Part shown: in pieces, positions 24,553 to 37,009 of the stretch
Layout: every line of letters starts with the position of its first letter
How positions within the stretch are numbered: position 1 is the first letter of the stretch
Assembly: GCA_030533445.1 (NCBI GenBank)
Contig: CM060069.1
Location: forward strand, 8,062,424-8,126,423
DNA: 64,000 nucleotides
DNA from: Cyprinodon diabolis
Taxonomy: Eukaryota; Chordata; Actinopteri; Cyprinodontiformes; Cyprinodontidae
Reading direction: 5' to 3'
Made by a program: the position numbers and the translations under genes
Notes under the pieces: generated by a model
Databases searched by the model: none
Seen by the model: the letters and a program-made list of their open reading frames with translations, nothing else
Told to the model about the DNA's origin: nothing

Positions 24553-24615
24553 TTGCCTGACCGGGAACCGAATCCGGGCCGCAGCGGTGAATCCTGACCA
24601 CTAGACAATCAGGGA
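24553..24615 (-). pseudogene. tRNA-Glu pseudogene, unit 24, 9-bp deletion
   Basis: 63-nt form like unit 9. Confidence 0.9.
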
Positions 24616-25373
24616 CATGTTTCTAACTTTTCAGTAGGGTTTTCATATCATGTCTATTAATCAATAATGTGATGTAAAGCTTGGCAATATGCTCCTCAAG
24701 TTAGACGTGTGTCTCTCGTCATCACACTAAAATAGAGACAGTTTAACCACATGTATTGAGGTAAGTAAGAGATGATTGTGTTCTAAAACTTTTCTTTCAC
24801 TAAATTCACAAAAAGTCATTGTCATGGTAGGGATAAAATGGATTTTCCTTAAACACAGTTGTCCGGCTTTGGATTCGAATGCAAGATTTTGATTCCCTTT
24901 GGCATACACTGGATGACAGGTCAATAATTCATGGCCTACAAAACATTTCTTCAGCAAAATACCACTAAATTGTATCAATTTGATAGACTGTCTACCCAAA
25001 ATAACTACTGTACAATAGACATAGTAAAAAATTTGGTAGTCAGTTGGGCTTGGAAGGTGTGATTGAGTGGTGTGCACAGGTAGTAACCTCATTTACCAGA
25101 AAGAGTTTACCTAGCCAGATGGTCAGCACAAAGAAGTCTGACCAAATGGGTTGCATTATATCTTTTTTACAGAAATACACTTTTAGCTTATGAAAATCAG
25201 CTTTGAACAAGATTAGAGATATGCATTCAACTAAGTGGGGAGGTTGCATAATACCAACTTTAGTTTAAGATTCAATAACATCCATTCCCACTCTGTAGGG
25301 CTGAAACAGCAGTCATGTTAGTGTAGAGTACTGAAGCTCTACATCAAGCCACCAGTGGGTGAGCCAATATAAA

Positions 25374-25436
25374 TTGCCTGACCGGGAACCGAATCCGGGC
25401 CGCAGCGGTGAATCCTGACCACTAGACAATCAGGGA
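25374..25436 (-). pseudogene. tRNA-Glu pseudogene, unit 25, 9-bp deletion
   Basis: 63-nt form like unit 10. Confidence 0.9.
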
Positions 25437-26195
25437 CATGTTTCTAACTTTTCAGTAGGGTTTTCATATCATGTCTATTAATCAATAATGTGATGTAAAG
25501 CTTGGCAATATGCTCCTCAAGTTAGACGTGTGTCTCTCGTCATCACACTAAAATAGAGACAGTTTAACCGCATGTATTGAGGTAAAGTAAAACATGATTG
25601 TGTTGTAAAACTTTTCTTTCACTAAATTCACAAAAAGTCATTGTCATGGTAGGGATAAAATGGATTTTCCTTAAACACAGTTGTCCGGCTTTGGATTCGA
25701 ATGCAAGATTTTGATTCCCTTTGGCATACACTGGATGACAGGTCAATAATTCATGGCCAACAAAACATTTCTTCAGCAAAATACCACTAAATTGTATCAA
25801 TTTGATAGACTGTCTACCCAAAATAACTACTGTACAATAGACATAGTAAAAAATTTGGTAGTCAGTTGGGCTTGGAAGGTGTGATTGAGTGGTGTGCACA
25901 GGTAGTAACCTCATTTACCAGAAAGAGTTTACCTAGCCAGATGGTCAGCACAAAGAAGTCTGACCAAATGGGTTGCATTATATCTTTTTTACAGAAATAC
26001 ACTTTTAGCTTATGAAAATCAGCTTTGAACAAGATTAGAGATATGCATTCAACTAAGTGGGGAGGTTGCATAATACCAACTTTAGTTTAAGATTCAATAA
26101 CATCCATTCCCACTCTGTAGGGCTGAAACAGCAGTCATGTTAGTGTAGAGTACTGAAGCTCTACATCAAGCCACCAGTGGGTGAGCCAATATAAA

Positions 26196-26258
26196 TTGCC
26201 TGACCGGGAACCGAATCCGGGCCGCAGCGGTGAATCCTGACCACTAGACAATCAGGGA
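26196..26258 (-). pseudogene. tRNA-Glu pseudogene, unit 26, 9-bp deletion
   Basis: 63-nt form like unit 11. Confidence 0.9.
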
Positions 26259-27017
26259 CATGTTTCTAACTTTTCAGTAGGGTTTTCATATCATGTCTAT
26301 TAATCAATAATGTGATGTAAAGCTTGGCAATATGCTCCTCAAGTTAGACGTGTGTCTCTCGTCATCACACTAAAATAGAGACAGTTTAACCGCATGTATT
26401 GAGGTAAAGTAAAACATGATTGTGTGCTAAAACTTTTCTTTCACTAAATTCACAAAAAGTCATTGTCATGGTAGGGATAAAATGGATTTTCCTTAAACAC
26501 AGTTGTCCGGCTTTGGATTCGAATGCAAGATTTTGATTCCCTTTGGCATACACTGGATGACAGGTCAATAATTCATGGCCAACAAAACATTTCTTCAGCA
26601 AAATACCACTAAATTGTATCAATTTGATAGACTGTCTACCCAAAATAACTACTGTACAATAGACATAGTAAAAAATTTGGTAGTCAGTTGGGCTTGGAAG
26701 GTGTGATTGAGTGGTGTGCACAGGTAGTAACCTCATTTACCAGAAAGAGTTTACCTAGCCAGATGGTCAGCACAAAGACGTCTGACCAAATGGGTTGCAT
26801 TATATCTTTTTTACAGAAATACACTTTTAGCTTATGAAAATCAGCTTTGAACAAGATTAGAGATATGCATTCAACTAAGTGGGGAGGTTGCATAATACCA
26901 ACTTTAGTTTAAGATTCAATAACATCCATTCCCACTCAGTAGGGCTGAAACAGCAGTCATGTTAGTGTAGAGTACTGAAGCTCTTCATCAAGCCACCAGT
27001 TGGTGAGCCAGTATAAA

Positions 27018-27089
27018 TTCCCTGACCGGGAATCGAACCCGGGCCGCAGCGGTGAGAGCGCTGAATCCTAACCACTAGACAATCAGGGA
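27018..27089 (-). tRNA. tRNA-Glu (CTC), array unit 27, intact
   Basis: 72 nt with anticodon loop CTCTCAC, acceptor TCCCTGA/TCAGGGA fully paired, normal T-arm, and D-loop GGTTAGG as in other vertebrate tRNA-Glu. It is the only CTC copy here whose stems are all intact. Confidence 0.88.
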
Positions 27090-27848
27090 CATGTTTCTAA
27101 CTTTTCAGTAGGGTTTTCATATCATGTCTGTTAATCAATAATGTGATGTAAAGCTTGGCAATATGCTCCTCAAGTTAGACGTGTGTCTCTCGTCATTACA
27201 CTAAAATAGAGACAGTTTAACCGCATGTATTGAGGTAAAGTAAAACATGATTGTGTGCTAAAACTTTTCTTTCACTAAATTCACAAAAAGTCATTGTCAT
27301 GGTAGGGATAAAATGGATTTTCCTTAAACACAGTTGTCCAGCTTTGGATTCGAATGCAAGATTTTGAATCCCTTTGGCATACACTGGATGACAGGTCAAT
27401 AATTCATGGCCTACAAAACATTTCTTCAGCAAAATACCACTAAATTGTATCAATTTGATAGACTGTCTACCCGAAATAACTACTGTACAATAGACATAGT
27501 AAAAAATTTGGTTGTCAGTTGGGCTTGGAAGGTGTGATTGAGTGGTTTGCACAGGTAGTAACCTCATTTACCAGAAAGAGTTTACCTAGCCAAATGGTCA
27601 GCACAAAGAAGTCTGACCAAATGGGTTGCATTATATCTTTTTTACAGAAATACACTTTTAGCTTATGAAAATCAGCTTTGAACAAGATTAGAGATATGCA
27701 TTCAACTAAGTGGGGAGGTTGCATAATACCAACTTTAGTTTAAGATTCAATAACATCCATTCCCACTCAGTAGGGCTGAAACAGCAGTCATGTTAGTGTA
27801 GAGTACTGAAGCTCTACATCAAGCCACCAGTGGGTGAGCCAATATAAA

Positions 27849-27911
27849 TTGCCTGACCAGGAACCGAATCCGGGCCGCAGCAGTGAATCCTGACCACTAG
27901 ACAATCAGGGA
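27849..27911 (-). pseudogene. tRNA-Glu pseudogene, unit 28, 9-bp deletion
   Basis: 63-nt deletion form with additional changes (GACCAGGAACC and GCAGCAGTG on the + strand). Confidence 0.9.
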
Positions 27912-28657
27912 CATGTTTCTAACTTTTCAGTAGGGTTTTCATATCATGTCTGTTAATCAATAATGTGATGTAAAGCTTGGCAATATGCTCCTCAAGTTAG
28001 ACGTGTGTCTCTCGTCATCACACTAAAATAGAGACAGTTTAACCGCATGTATTGAGGTAAAGTAAAACATGATTGTGTGCTAAAACTTTTCTTTCACTAA
28101 ATTCACAAAAAGTCATTGTCATGGTCGGGATAAAATGGATTTTCCTTAAACACAGTTGTCCGGCTTTGGATTCGAATGCAAGATTTTGATTCCCTTTGGC
28201 ATACACTGGATGACAGGTCAATAATTCATGGCCAACAAAACATTTCTTCAGCAAAATACCACTAAATTGTATCAATTTGATAGACTGTCTACCCAAAATA
28301 ACTACTGTACAATAGACATAGTAAAAAATTTGGTAGTCAGTTGGGCTTGGAAGGTGTGCACAGGTAGTAACCTCATTTACCAGAAAGAGTTTACCTAGCC
28401 AGATGGTCAGCACAAAGAAGTCTGACCAAATGGGTTGCATTATATCTTTTTTACAGAAATACACTTTTAGCTTATGAAAATCAGCTTTGAACAAGATTAG
28501 AGATATGCATTCAGCTAAGTGGGGAGGTTGCATAATACCAACTTTAGTTTAAGATTCAATAACATCCATTCCCACTCTGTAGGGCTGAAACAGCAGTCAT
28601 GTTAGTGTAGAGTACTGAAGCTCTACATCAAGCCACCAGTTGGTGACCCAATATAAA

Positions 28658-28720
28658 TTGCCTGACCGGGAATCGAATCCGGGCCGAAGCGGTGAATCCT
28701 GACCACTAGACAATCAGGGA
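28658..28720 (-). pseudogene. tRNA-Glu pseudogene, unit 29, 9-bp deletion
   Basis: Same private variant as unit 12 (CGCTTCGG) and the same 13-bp spacer deletion, 14019 bp downstream of it. Confidence 0.9.
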
Positions 28721-29479
28721 CATGTTTCTAACTTTTCAGTAGGGTTTTCATATCATGTCTGTTAATCAATAATGTGATGTAAAGCTTGGCAATATGCTCC
28801 TCAAGTTAGACATGTGTCTCTCGTCATCACACTAAAATAGAGACAGTTTAACCGCATGTATTGAGGTAAAGTAAAACATGATTGTGTGCTAAAACTTTTC
28901 TTTCACTAAATTCACAAAAAGTCATTGTCATGGTAGGGATAAAATGGATTTTCCTTAAACACAGTTGTCCGGCTTTGGATTCGAATGCAAGATTTTGATT
29001 CCCTTTGGCATACACTGGATGACAGGTCAATAATTCATGGCCAACAAAACATTTCTTCAGCAAAATACCACTAAATTGTATCAATTTGATAGACTGTCTA
29101 CCCAAAATAACTACTGTACAATAGACATAGTAAAAAATTTGGTAGTCAGTTGGGCTTTGAAGGTGTGATTGAGTGGTGTGCACAGGTAGTAACCTCATTT
29201 ACCAGAAAGAGTTTACCTAGCCAGATGGTCAGCACAAAGAGGTCTGACCAAATGGGTTGCATTATATCTTTTTTACAGAAATACACTTTTAGCTTATGAA
29301 AATCAGCTTTGAACAAGATTAGAGATATGCATTCAACTAAGTGGGGAGGTTGCATAATACCAACTTTAGTTTAAGATTCAATAACATCCATTCCCACTCA
29401 GTAGTGCTGAAACAGCAGTCATGTTAGTGTAGAGTACTGAAGCTCTATATCAAGCCACCAGTTGGTGACCCAATATAAA

Positions 29480-29542
29480 TTGCCTGACCGGGAATCGAAT
29501 CCGGGCCGCAGCGGTGAATCCTGACCACTAGACAATCAGGGA
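29480..29542 (-). pseudogene. tRNA-Glu pseudogene, unit 30, 9-bp deletion
   Basis: 63-nt form identical by eye to unit 19. Confidence 0.9.
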
Positions 29543-30300
29543 CATGTTTCTAACTTTTCAGTAGGGTTTTCATATCATGTCTGTTAATCAATAATGTGAT
29601 GTAAAGCTTGGCAATATGCTCCTCAAGTTAGACGTGTGTCTCTCGTCATCACACTAAAATAGAGACAGTTTAACCGCATGTATTGAGGTAAAGTAAAACA
29701 TGATTGTGTGCTAAAACTTTTCTTTCACTAAATTCACAAAAAGTCATTGTCATGGTAGGGATAAAATGGATTTTCCTTAAACACAGTTGTCCGGCTTTGG
29801 TTTCGAATGCAAGATTTTGATTCCCTTTGGCATACACTGGATGACAGGTCAATAATTCATGGCCTACAAAACATTTCTTCAGCAAAATACCACTAAATTG
29901 TATCAATTTGATAGACTGTCTACCCAAAATAACTACTGTACAATAGACATAGTAAAAAATTTGGTAGTCAGTTGGGCTTGGAAGGTGTGATTGAGTGGTG
30001 TGCACAGGTAGTAACCTCATTTACCAGAAAGAGTTTACCTAGCCCGATGGTCAGCACAAAGAGTCTGTCCAAATGGGTTGCATTATATCTTTTTTACAGA
30101 AATACACTTTTAGCTCATGAAAATCAGCTTTGAACAAGATTAGAGATATGCATTCAACTAAGTGGGGAGGTTGCATAATACCAACTTTAGTTTAAGATTC
30201 AATAACATCCATTCCCACTCTGTAGGGCTGAAACAGCAGTCATGTTAGTGTAGAGTACTGAAGCTCTACATCAAGCCAACATTTGGTGACCCAATATAAA

Positions 30301-30372
30301 TTCCCTGACCGGGAATCTAACCCGGGCCGCAGCGGTGAAAACGCTGAATCCTGACCACTAGACAATCAGGGA
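30301..30372 (-). pseudogene. tRNA-Glu (TTC)-like, unit 31, point-mutated
   Basis: Full 72-nt length, but the T-loop is TTAGATT (C56 lost, box B damaged) and C32 has become T. This creates a TTTT run across the anticodon, a potential internal RNA polymerase III stop. Confidence 0.75.
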
Positions 30373-31131
30373 CATGTTTCTAACTTTTCAGTAGGGTTTT
30401 CATATCATGTCTGTTAATTAATAATGCGATGTAAAGCTTGGCAATATGCTCCTCAAGTTAGACGTGTGTCTCTCGTCATCACACTAAAATAGAGACAGTT
30501 TAACCACATGTATTGAGGTAAAGTAAAACATGATTGTGTTCTAAAACTTTTCTTTCACTAAATTCACAAAAAGTCATTGTCATGGTAGGGATAAAATGGA
30601 TTTTCCTTAAACACAGTTGTCCGGCTTTGGATTCGAATGCAAGATTTTGATTCCCTTTGGCATACACTGGATGACAGGTCAATAATTCATGGCCTACAAA
30701 ACATTTCTTCAGCAAAATACCACTAAAATGTATCAATTTGATAGAATGTCTGCCCAAAATAACTACTGTTCAATAGACATAGTAAAACATTTGGTAGTCA
30801 GTTGGGCTTGGAAGGTGTGATTGAGTGGTGTGCACAGGTAGTAACCTCATTTACCAGAAAGAGTTTACCTAGCCAGATGGTCAGCACAAAGAAGTCTGAC
30901 CAAATGGGTTGCATTATATCTTTTTTACAGAAATACACTTTTAGCTTATGAAAATCAGCTTTGAACAAGATTAGAGATATGCATTCAACTAAGTGGGGAG
31001 GTTGCATAATACCAACTTTAGTTTAAGATTCAATAACATCCATTCCCACTCAGTAGGGCTGAAACAGCAGTCATGTTAGTGTAGAGTACTGAAGCTCTAC
31101 ATCAAGCCACCAGTTGGTGACCCAATATAAA

Positions 31132-31203
31132 TTGCCTGACCGGGAATCGAATCCGGGCCGCAGTGGTGAAAGCGGTGAATCCTGACCACTAGACAATCAG
31201 GGA
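31132..31203 (-). pseudogene. tRNA-Glu (TTC)-like, unit 32, broken anticodon stem
   Basis: 72 nt with loop CTTTCAC, but the flanking stem is CACCG/CACTG with two mismatches. Acceptor 2-71 is C-C and the closing T-stem pair is A-C. Confidence 0.8.
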
Positions 31204-31963
31204 CATGTTTCTAACTTTTCAGTAGGTTTTTCATATCATGTCTGTTAATCAATAATGTGATGTAAAGCTTGGCAATATGCTCCTCAAGTTAGACGTGTGT
31301 CTTTCGTCATCACACTAAAATAGAGACAGTTTAACCGCATGTATTGAGGTAAAGTAAAACATGATTGTGTGCTAAAACTTTTCTTTCACTAAATTCACAA
31401 AAAGTAATTGTCATGGTAGGGATAAAATGGATTTTCCTTAAACACAGTTGTCCGGCTTTGGATTCGAATGCAAGATTTTGATTCCCTTTGGCATACACTG
31501 GATGACAGGTCAATAATGCCATGGCCTACAAAACATTTCTTCAGCAAAATACCACTAAATTGTATCAATTTGATAGACTGTCTACCCAAAATAACTACTG
31601 TACAATAGACATAGTAAAAAATTTGGTAGTCAGTTGGGCTTGGAAGGTGTGATTGAGTGGTGTGCACAGGTAGTAACCTCATTTACCAGAAAGAGTTTAC
31701 CTAGCCAAATGGTCAGCACAAAGAAGTCTGACCAAATGGGTTGCATTATATCTTTTTTACAGAAATACACTTTTAGCTTATGAAAATCAGCTTTGAACAA
31801 GATTAGAGATATGCATTCAACTAAGTGGGGAGGTTGCATAATACCAACTTTAGTTTAAGATTCAATAACATCCATTCCCACTCTGTAGGGCTGAAACAGC
31901 AGTCATGTTAGTGTAGAGTACTGAAGCTCTACATCAAGCCAACATTTGGTGACCCAATATAAA

Positions 31964-32035
31964 TTCCCTGACCGGGAATCGAACCCGGGCCGCTGCGGTG
32001 AAAGCGCTGAATCCTGACCACTAGACAATCAGGGA
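31964..32035 (-). pseudogene. tRNA-Glu (TTC)-like, unit 33, one anticodon-stem mismatch
   Basis: Reference form except CGCAG in place of CGCTG, an A-A mismatch at 28-42. Borderline between gene and pseudogene. Confidence 0.55.
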
Positions 32036-32794
32036 CATGTTTCTAACTATTTAGTAGGGTTTTCATATCATGTCTGTTAATCAACAATGCGATGTAAAGC
32101 TTGGCAATATGCTCCTCAAGTTAGACGTGTGTCTCTCGTCATCACACTAAAATAGAGACAGTTTAATCACATGTATTGAGGTAAGTAAGAGATGATTGTG
32201 TTCTAAAACTTTTCTTTCACTAAATTCACAAAAAGTCATTGTCATGGTAGGGATAAAAAGGATTTTCCTTAAACACAGTTGTCCGGCTTTGGATTCGAAT
32301 GCAAGATTTTGATTCCCTTTGGCATACACTGGATGACAGGTCAATAATGTCATGGCCTTCAAAACATTTCTTCAGCAAAATACCACTAAATTGTATCAGT
32401 TTGATAGACTGTCTACCCAAAATAACTACTGTACAATAGACATAGTAAAAAATTTGGTTGTCAGTTGGGCTTGGAAGGTGTTATTGAGTGGTTTGCACAG
32501 GTAGTAACCTCATTTACCAGAAAGAGTTTACCTAGCCAAATGGTCAGCACAAAGAAGTCTGACCAAATGGGTTGCATTATATCTTTTTTACAGAAATACA
32601 CTTTTAGCTTATGAAAATCAGCTTTGAACAAGATTAGAGATATGCATTCAACTAAGTGGGGAGGTTGAATAATACCAACTTTAGTTTAAGATTCAATAAC
32701 ATCCATTCCCACTCAGTAGGGCTGAAACAGCAGTCATGTTAGTGTAGAGTACTGAAGCTCTACATCAAGCCACCAGTTGGTGACCCAATATAAA

Positions 32795-32866
32795 TTGCCT
32801 GACCGGGAATCGAATCCGGGCCGCAGTGGTGAAAGCGGTGAATCCTGACCACTAGACAATCAGGGA
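32795..32866 (-). pseudogene. tRNA-Glu (TTC)-like, unit 34, broken anticodon stem
   Basis: Same damaged form as unit 32. Confidence 0.8.
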
Positions 32867-33626
32867 CATGTTTCTAACTTTTCAGTAGGTTTTTCATATC
32901 ATGTCTGTTAATCAATAATGTGATGTAAAGCTTGGCAATATGCTCCTCAAGTTAGACGTGTGTCTCTCGTCATCACACTAAAATAGAGACAGTTTAACCG
33001 CATGTATTGAGGTAAAGTAAAACATGATTGTGTGCTAAAACTTTTCTTTCACTAAATTCACAAAAAGTAATTGTCATGGTAGGGATAAAATGGATTTTCC
33101 TTAAACACAGTTGTCCGGCTTTGGATTCGAATGCAAGATTTTGATTCCCTTTGGCATACACTGGATGACAGGTCAATAATGCCATGGCCTACAAAACATT
33201 TCTTCAGCAAAATACCACTAAATTGTATCAATTTGATAGACTGTCTACCCGAAATAACTACTGTACAATAGACATAGTAAAAAATTTGGTAGTCAGTTGG
33301 GCTTGGAAGGTGTGATTGAGTGGTGCGCACAGGTAGTAACCTCATTTGCCAGAAAGAGTTTACCTAGCCAAATGGTCAGCACAAAGAAGTCTGACCAAAT
33401 GGGTTGCATTATATCTTTTTTACAGAAATACACTTTTAGCTTATGAAAATCAGCTTTGAACAAGATTAGAGATATGCATTCAACTAAGTGGGGAGGTTGC
33501 ATAATACCAACTTTAGTTTAAGATTCAATAACATCCATTCCCACTCAGTAGGGCTGAAACAGCAGTCATGTTAGTGTAGAGTACTGAAGCTCTACATCAA
33601 GCCACCAGTTGGTGACCCAATATAAA

Positions 33627-33698
33627 TTGCCTGACCGGGAATCGAATCCGGGCCGCAGTGGTGAAAGCGGTGAATCCTGACCACTAGACAATCAGGGA
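33627..33698 (-). pseudogene. tRNA-Glu (TTC)-like, unit 35, broken anticodon stem
   Basis: Same damaged form as units 32 and 34. Confidence 0.8.
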
Positions 33699-34457
33699 CA
33701 TGTTTCTAACTTTTCAGTAGGTTTTTCATATAATGTCTGTTAATCAATAATGTGATGTAAAGCTTGGCAATATGCTCCTCAAGTTAGACGTGTGTCTCTC
33801 GTCATCACACTAAAATAGAGACAGTTTAACCGCATGTATTGAGGTAAAGTAAAACATGATTGTGTGCTAAAACTTTTCCTTCACTAAATTCACAAAAAGT
33901 CATTGTCATGGTAGGGATAAAATGGATTTTCCTTAAACACAGTTGTCCGGCTTTGGATTCGAATGCAAGATTTTGATTCCCTTTGGCATACACTGGATGA
34001 CAGGTCAATGATTCATGGCATACAAAACATTTCTTCAGCAAAATACCACTAAAATGTATTAATTTGATAGACTGTCTGCCCAATTTAACTACTGTACAAT
34101 AGACATAGTAAAAAATTTGGTAGTCAGTTGGGCTTGGAAGGTGTGATTGAGTGGTGTGCACAGGTAGTAACCTCATTTACCAGAAAGAGTTTACCTAGCC
34201 AGATGGTCAGCACAAAGAAGTCTGTCCAAATGGGTTGCATTATATCTTTTTTACAGAAATACACTTTTAGCTCATTAAAAACAGCTTTGAACAAGATTAG
34301 AGATATGCATTCAACTAAGTGGGGAGGTTGCATAATACCAACTTTAGTTTAAGATTCAATAACATCCATTCCCACTCTGTAGGGCTGAAACAGCAGTCAA
34401 GTTAGTGCAGAGTACTGAAGCTCTACATCAAGCCAACATTTGGTGACCCAATATAAA

Positions 34458-34529
34458 TTCCCTGACCAGGAATCGAACCCGGGCCGCAGCGGTGAAAGCA
34501 CTGAATCCTGACCACTAGACAATCAGGGA
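34458..34529 (-). tRNA. tRNA-Glu (TTC), array unit 36
   Basis: All stems pair with two G-T wobbles, one in the anticodon stem (CAGTG/CGCTG) and one in the T-stem (CCGGG/CCTGG). The box B core is intact. Probably functional but weaker than the reference. Confidence 0.7.
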
Positions 34530-35285
34530 CATGTTTCTAACTTTTCAGTAGGGTTTTCATATCATGTCTGTTAATCAATAATGTGATGTAAAGCTTGGCA
34601 ATATGCTCCTCAAGTTAGACGTGTGTCTCTCATCACACTAAAATAGAGACAGTTTAACCGCATGTATTGAGGTAAAGTAAAACATGATTGTGTGCTAAAA
34701 CTTTTCTTTCACTAAATTCACAAAAAGTAATTGTCATGGTAGGGATAAAATGGATTTTCCTTAAACACAGTTGTCCGGCTTTGGATTCGAATGCAAGATT
34801 TTGATTCCCTTTGGCATACACTGGATGACAGGTCAATAATGCCATGGCCTACAAAACATTTCTTCAGCAAAATACCACTAAATTGTATCAATTTGATAGA
34901 CTGTCTACCCAAATAACTACTGTACAATAGACATAGTAAAAAATTTGGTTGTCAGTTGGGCTTGGAAGGTGTGATTGAGTGGTTTGCACAGGTAGTAACC
35001 TCATTTACCAGAAAGAGTTTACCTAGCCAAATGGTCAGCACAAAGAAGTCTGACCAAATGGGTTGCATTATATCTTTTTTACAGAAATACACTTTTAGCT
35101 CATGAAAATCAGCTTTGAACAAGATTAGAGATATGCATTCAACTAAGTGGGGAGGTTGCATAATACCAACTTTAGTTTAAGATTCAATAACATCCATTCC
35201 CACTCTGTAGGGCTGAAACAGCAGTCATGTTAGTGTAGAGTACTGAAGCTCAACATCAAGCCACCAGTTGGTGACCCAATATAAA

Positions 35286-35357
35286 TTGCCTGACCGGGAA
35301 TCGAACCCGGGCCGCAGCAGTGAAAGCGGTGAATCCTGACCACTAGACAATCAGGGA
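35286..35357 (-). pseudogene. tRNA-Glu (TTC)-like, unit 37, damaged stems
   Basis: Anticodon stem CACCG/TGCTG has a C-C mismatch and a wobble, and acceptor 2-71 is C-C. The T-arm is of the normal type. Confidence 0.75.
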
Positions 35358-36116
35358 CATGTTTCTAACTTTTTAGTAGGGTTTTCATATCATGTCTGTT
35401 AATCAACAATGCGATGTAAAGCTTGGCAATATGCTCCTCAAGTTAGACGTGTGTCTCTCGTCATCACACTAAAATAGAGACAGTTTAACCACATGTATTG
35501 AGGTAAGTAAGAGATGATTGTGTTCTAAAACTTTTCTTTCACTAAATTCACAAAAAGTCATTGTCATGGTAGGGATAAAATGGATTTTCCTTAAACACAG
35601 TTGTCCGGCTTTGGATTCGAATGCAAGATTTTGATTCCCTTTGGCATACACTGGATGACAGGTCAATAATTCATGGCCTACAAAACATTTCTTCAGCAAA
35701 ATACCACTAAAATGTATTAATTTGATAGACTGTCTACCCAAAATAACTACTGTACAATAGACATAGTAAAAAATTTGGTAGTCAGTTGGGCTTGGAAGGT
35801 GTGATTGAGTGGTGTGCACAGGTAGTAACCTCATTTACCAGAAAGAGTTTACCTAGCCCGATGGTCAGCACAAAGAAGTCTGTCCAAATGGGTTGCATTA
35901 TATCTTTTTTACAGAAATACACTTTTGGCTCATGAAAATCAGCTTTGAACAAGATTAGAGATATGCATTCAACTAAGTGGGGAGGTTGCATAATACCAAC
36001 TTTAGTTTAAGATTCAATAACATCCATTCCCACTCTGTAGGGCTGAAACAGCAGTCATGTTAGTGTAGAGTACTGAAGCTCTACATCAAGCCAACAGATT
36101 GGTGACCCAATATAAA

Positions 36117-36188
36117 TTCCCTGACCAGGAATCGAACCCGGGCCGCAGCGGTGAAAGCGCTGAATCCTGACCACTAGACAATCAGGGA
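36117..36188 (-). tRNA. tRNA-Glu (TTC), array unit 38
   Basis: Reference form with a single T-stem wobble (CCTGG). Confidence 0.8.
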
Positions 36189-36946
36189 CATGTTTCTAAC
36201 TTTTCAGTAGGGTTTTCATATCATGTCTGTTAATCAATAATGTGATGTAAAGCTTGGCAATATGCTCCTCAAGTTAGACGTGTGTCTCTCGTCATCACAC
36301 TAAAATAGAGACAGTTTAACCACATGTATTGAGGTAAGTAAGAGATGATTGTGTTCTAAAACTTTTCTTTCACTAAATTCGCATTAAGTCATTGTCATGG
36401 TAGGGATCAAATGGATTTTCCTTAAACACAGTTGTCCGGCTTTGGATTCGAATGCAAGATTTTGATTCCCTTTGGCATACACTGGATGACAGGTCAATAA
36501 TTCATGGCCTACAAAACATTTCTTCAGCAAAATACCACTAAATTGTATCAATTTGATAGACTGTCTACCCAAAATAACTACTGTACAATAGACATAGTAA
36601 AAAATTTGGTAGTCAGTTGGGCTTGGAAGGTGTGATTGAGTGGTGTGCACAGGTAGTAACCTCATTTACCAGAAAGAGTTTACCTAGCCAGATGGTCAGC
36701 ACAAAGAAGTCTGACCAAATGGGTTGCATTATATCTTTTTTACAGAAATACACTTTTAGCTTATGAAAATCAGCTTTGAACAAGATTAGAGATATGCATT
36801 CAACTAAGTGGGGAGGTTGCATAATACCAACTTTAGTTTAAGATTCAATAACATCCATTCCCACTCTGTAGGGCTGAAACAGCAGTCATGTTAGTGTAGA
36901 GTACTGAAGCTCTACATCAAGCCACCAGTTGGTGAGCCAATATAAA

Positions 36947-37009
36947 TTCCCTGACCGGGAATCGAACCCTGGCCGCAGCGGTGAATCCTGACCACTAGAC
37001 AATCAGGGA
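36947..37009 (-). pseudogene. tRNA-Glu pseudogene, unit 39, mosaic 9-bp deletion form
   Basis: It has the 9-bp anticodon-arm deletion, but the fully paired acceptor and normal T-loop of the good copies, unlike the other deleted copies. One T-stem change (AACCCTGG on the + strand) is also present. Confidence 0.9.

Larger units (their letters stand above)
22061..26385. repeat. Higher-order block 3 of the tRNA array
   Basis: Copy of block 2 shifted by 6600 bp, with tRNA loci at 22061, 22892, 23723, 24553, 25374 and 26196. The locus at 23723 shares CCGCAG with 17123 where block 1 has CCACAG. Blocks 2 and 3 therefore look more closely related to each other than to block 1. Confidence 0.85.
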
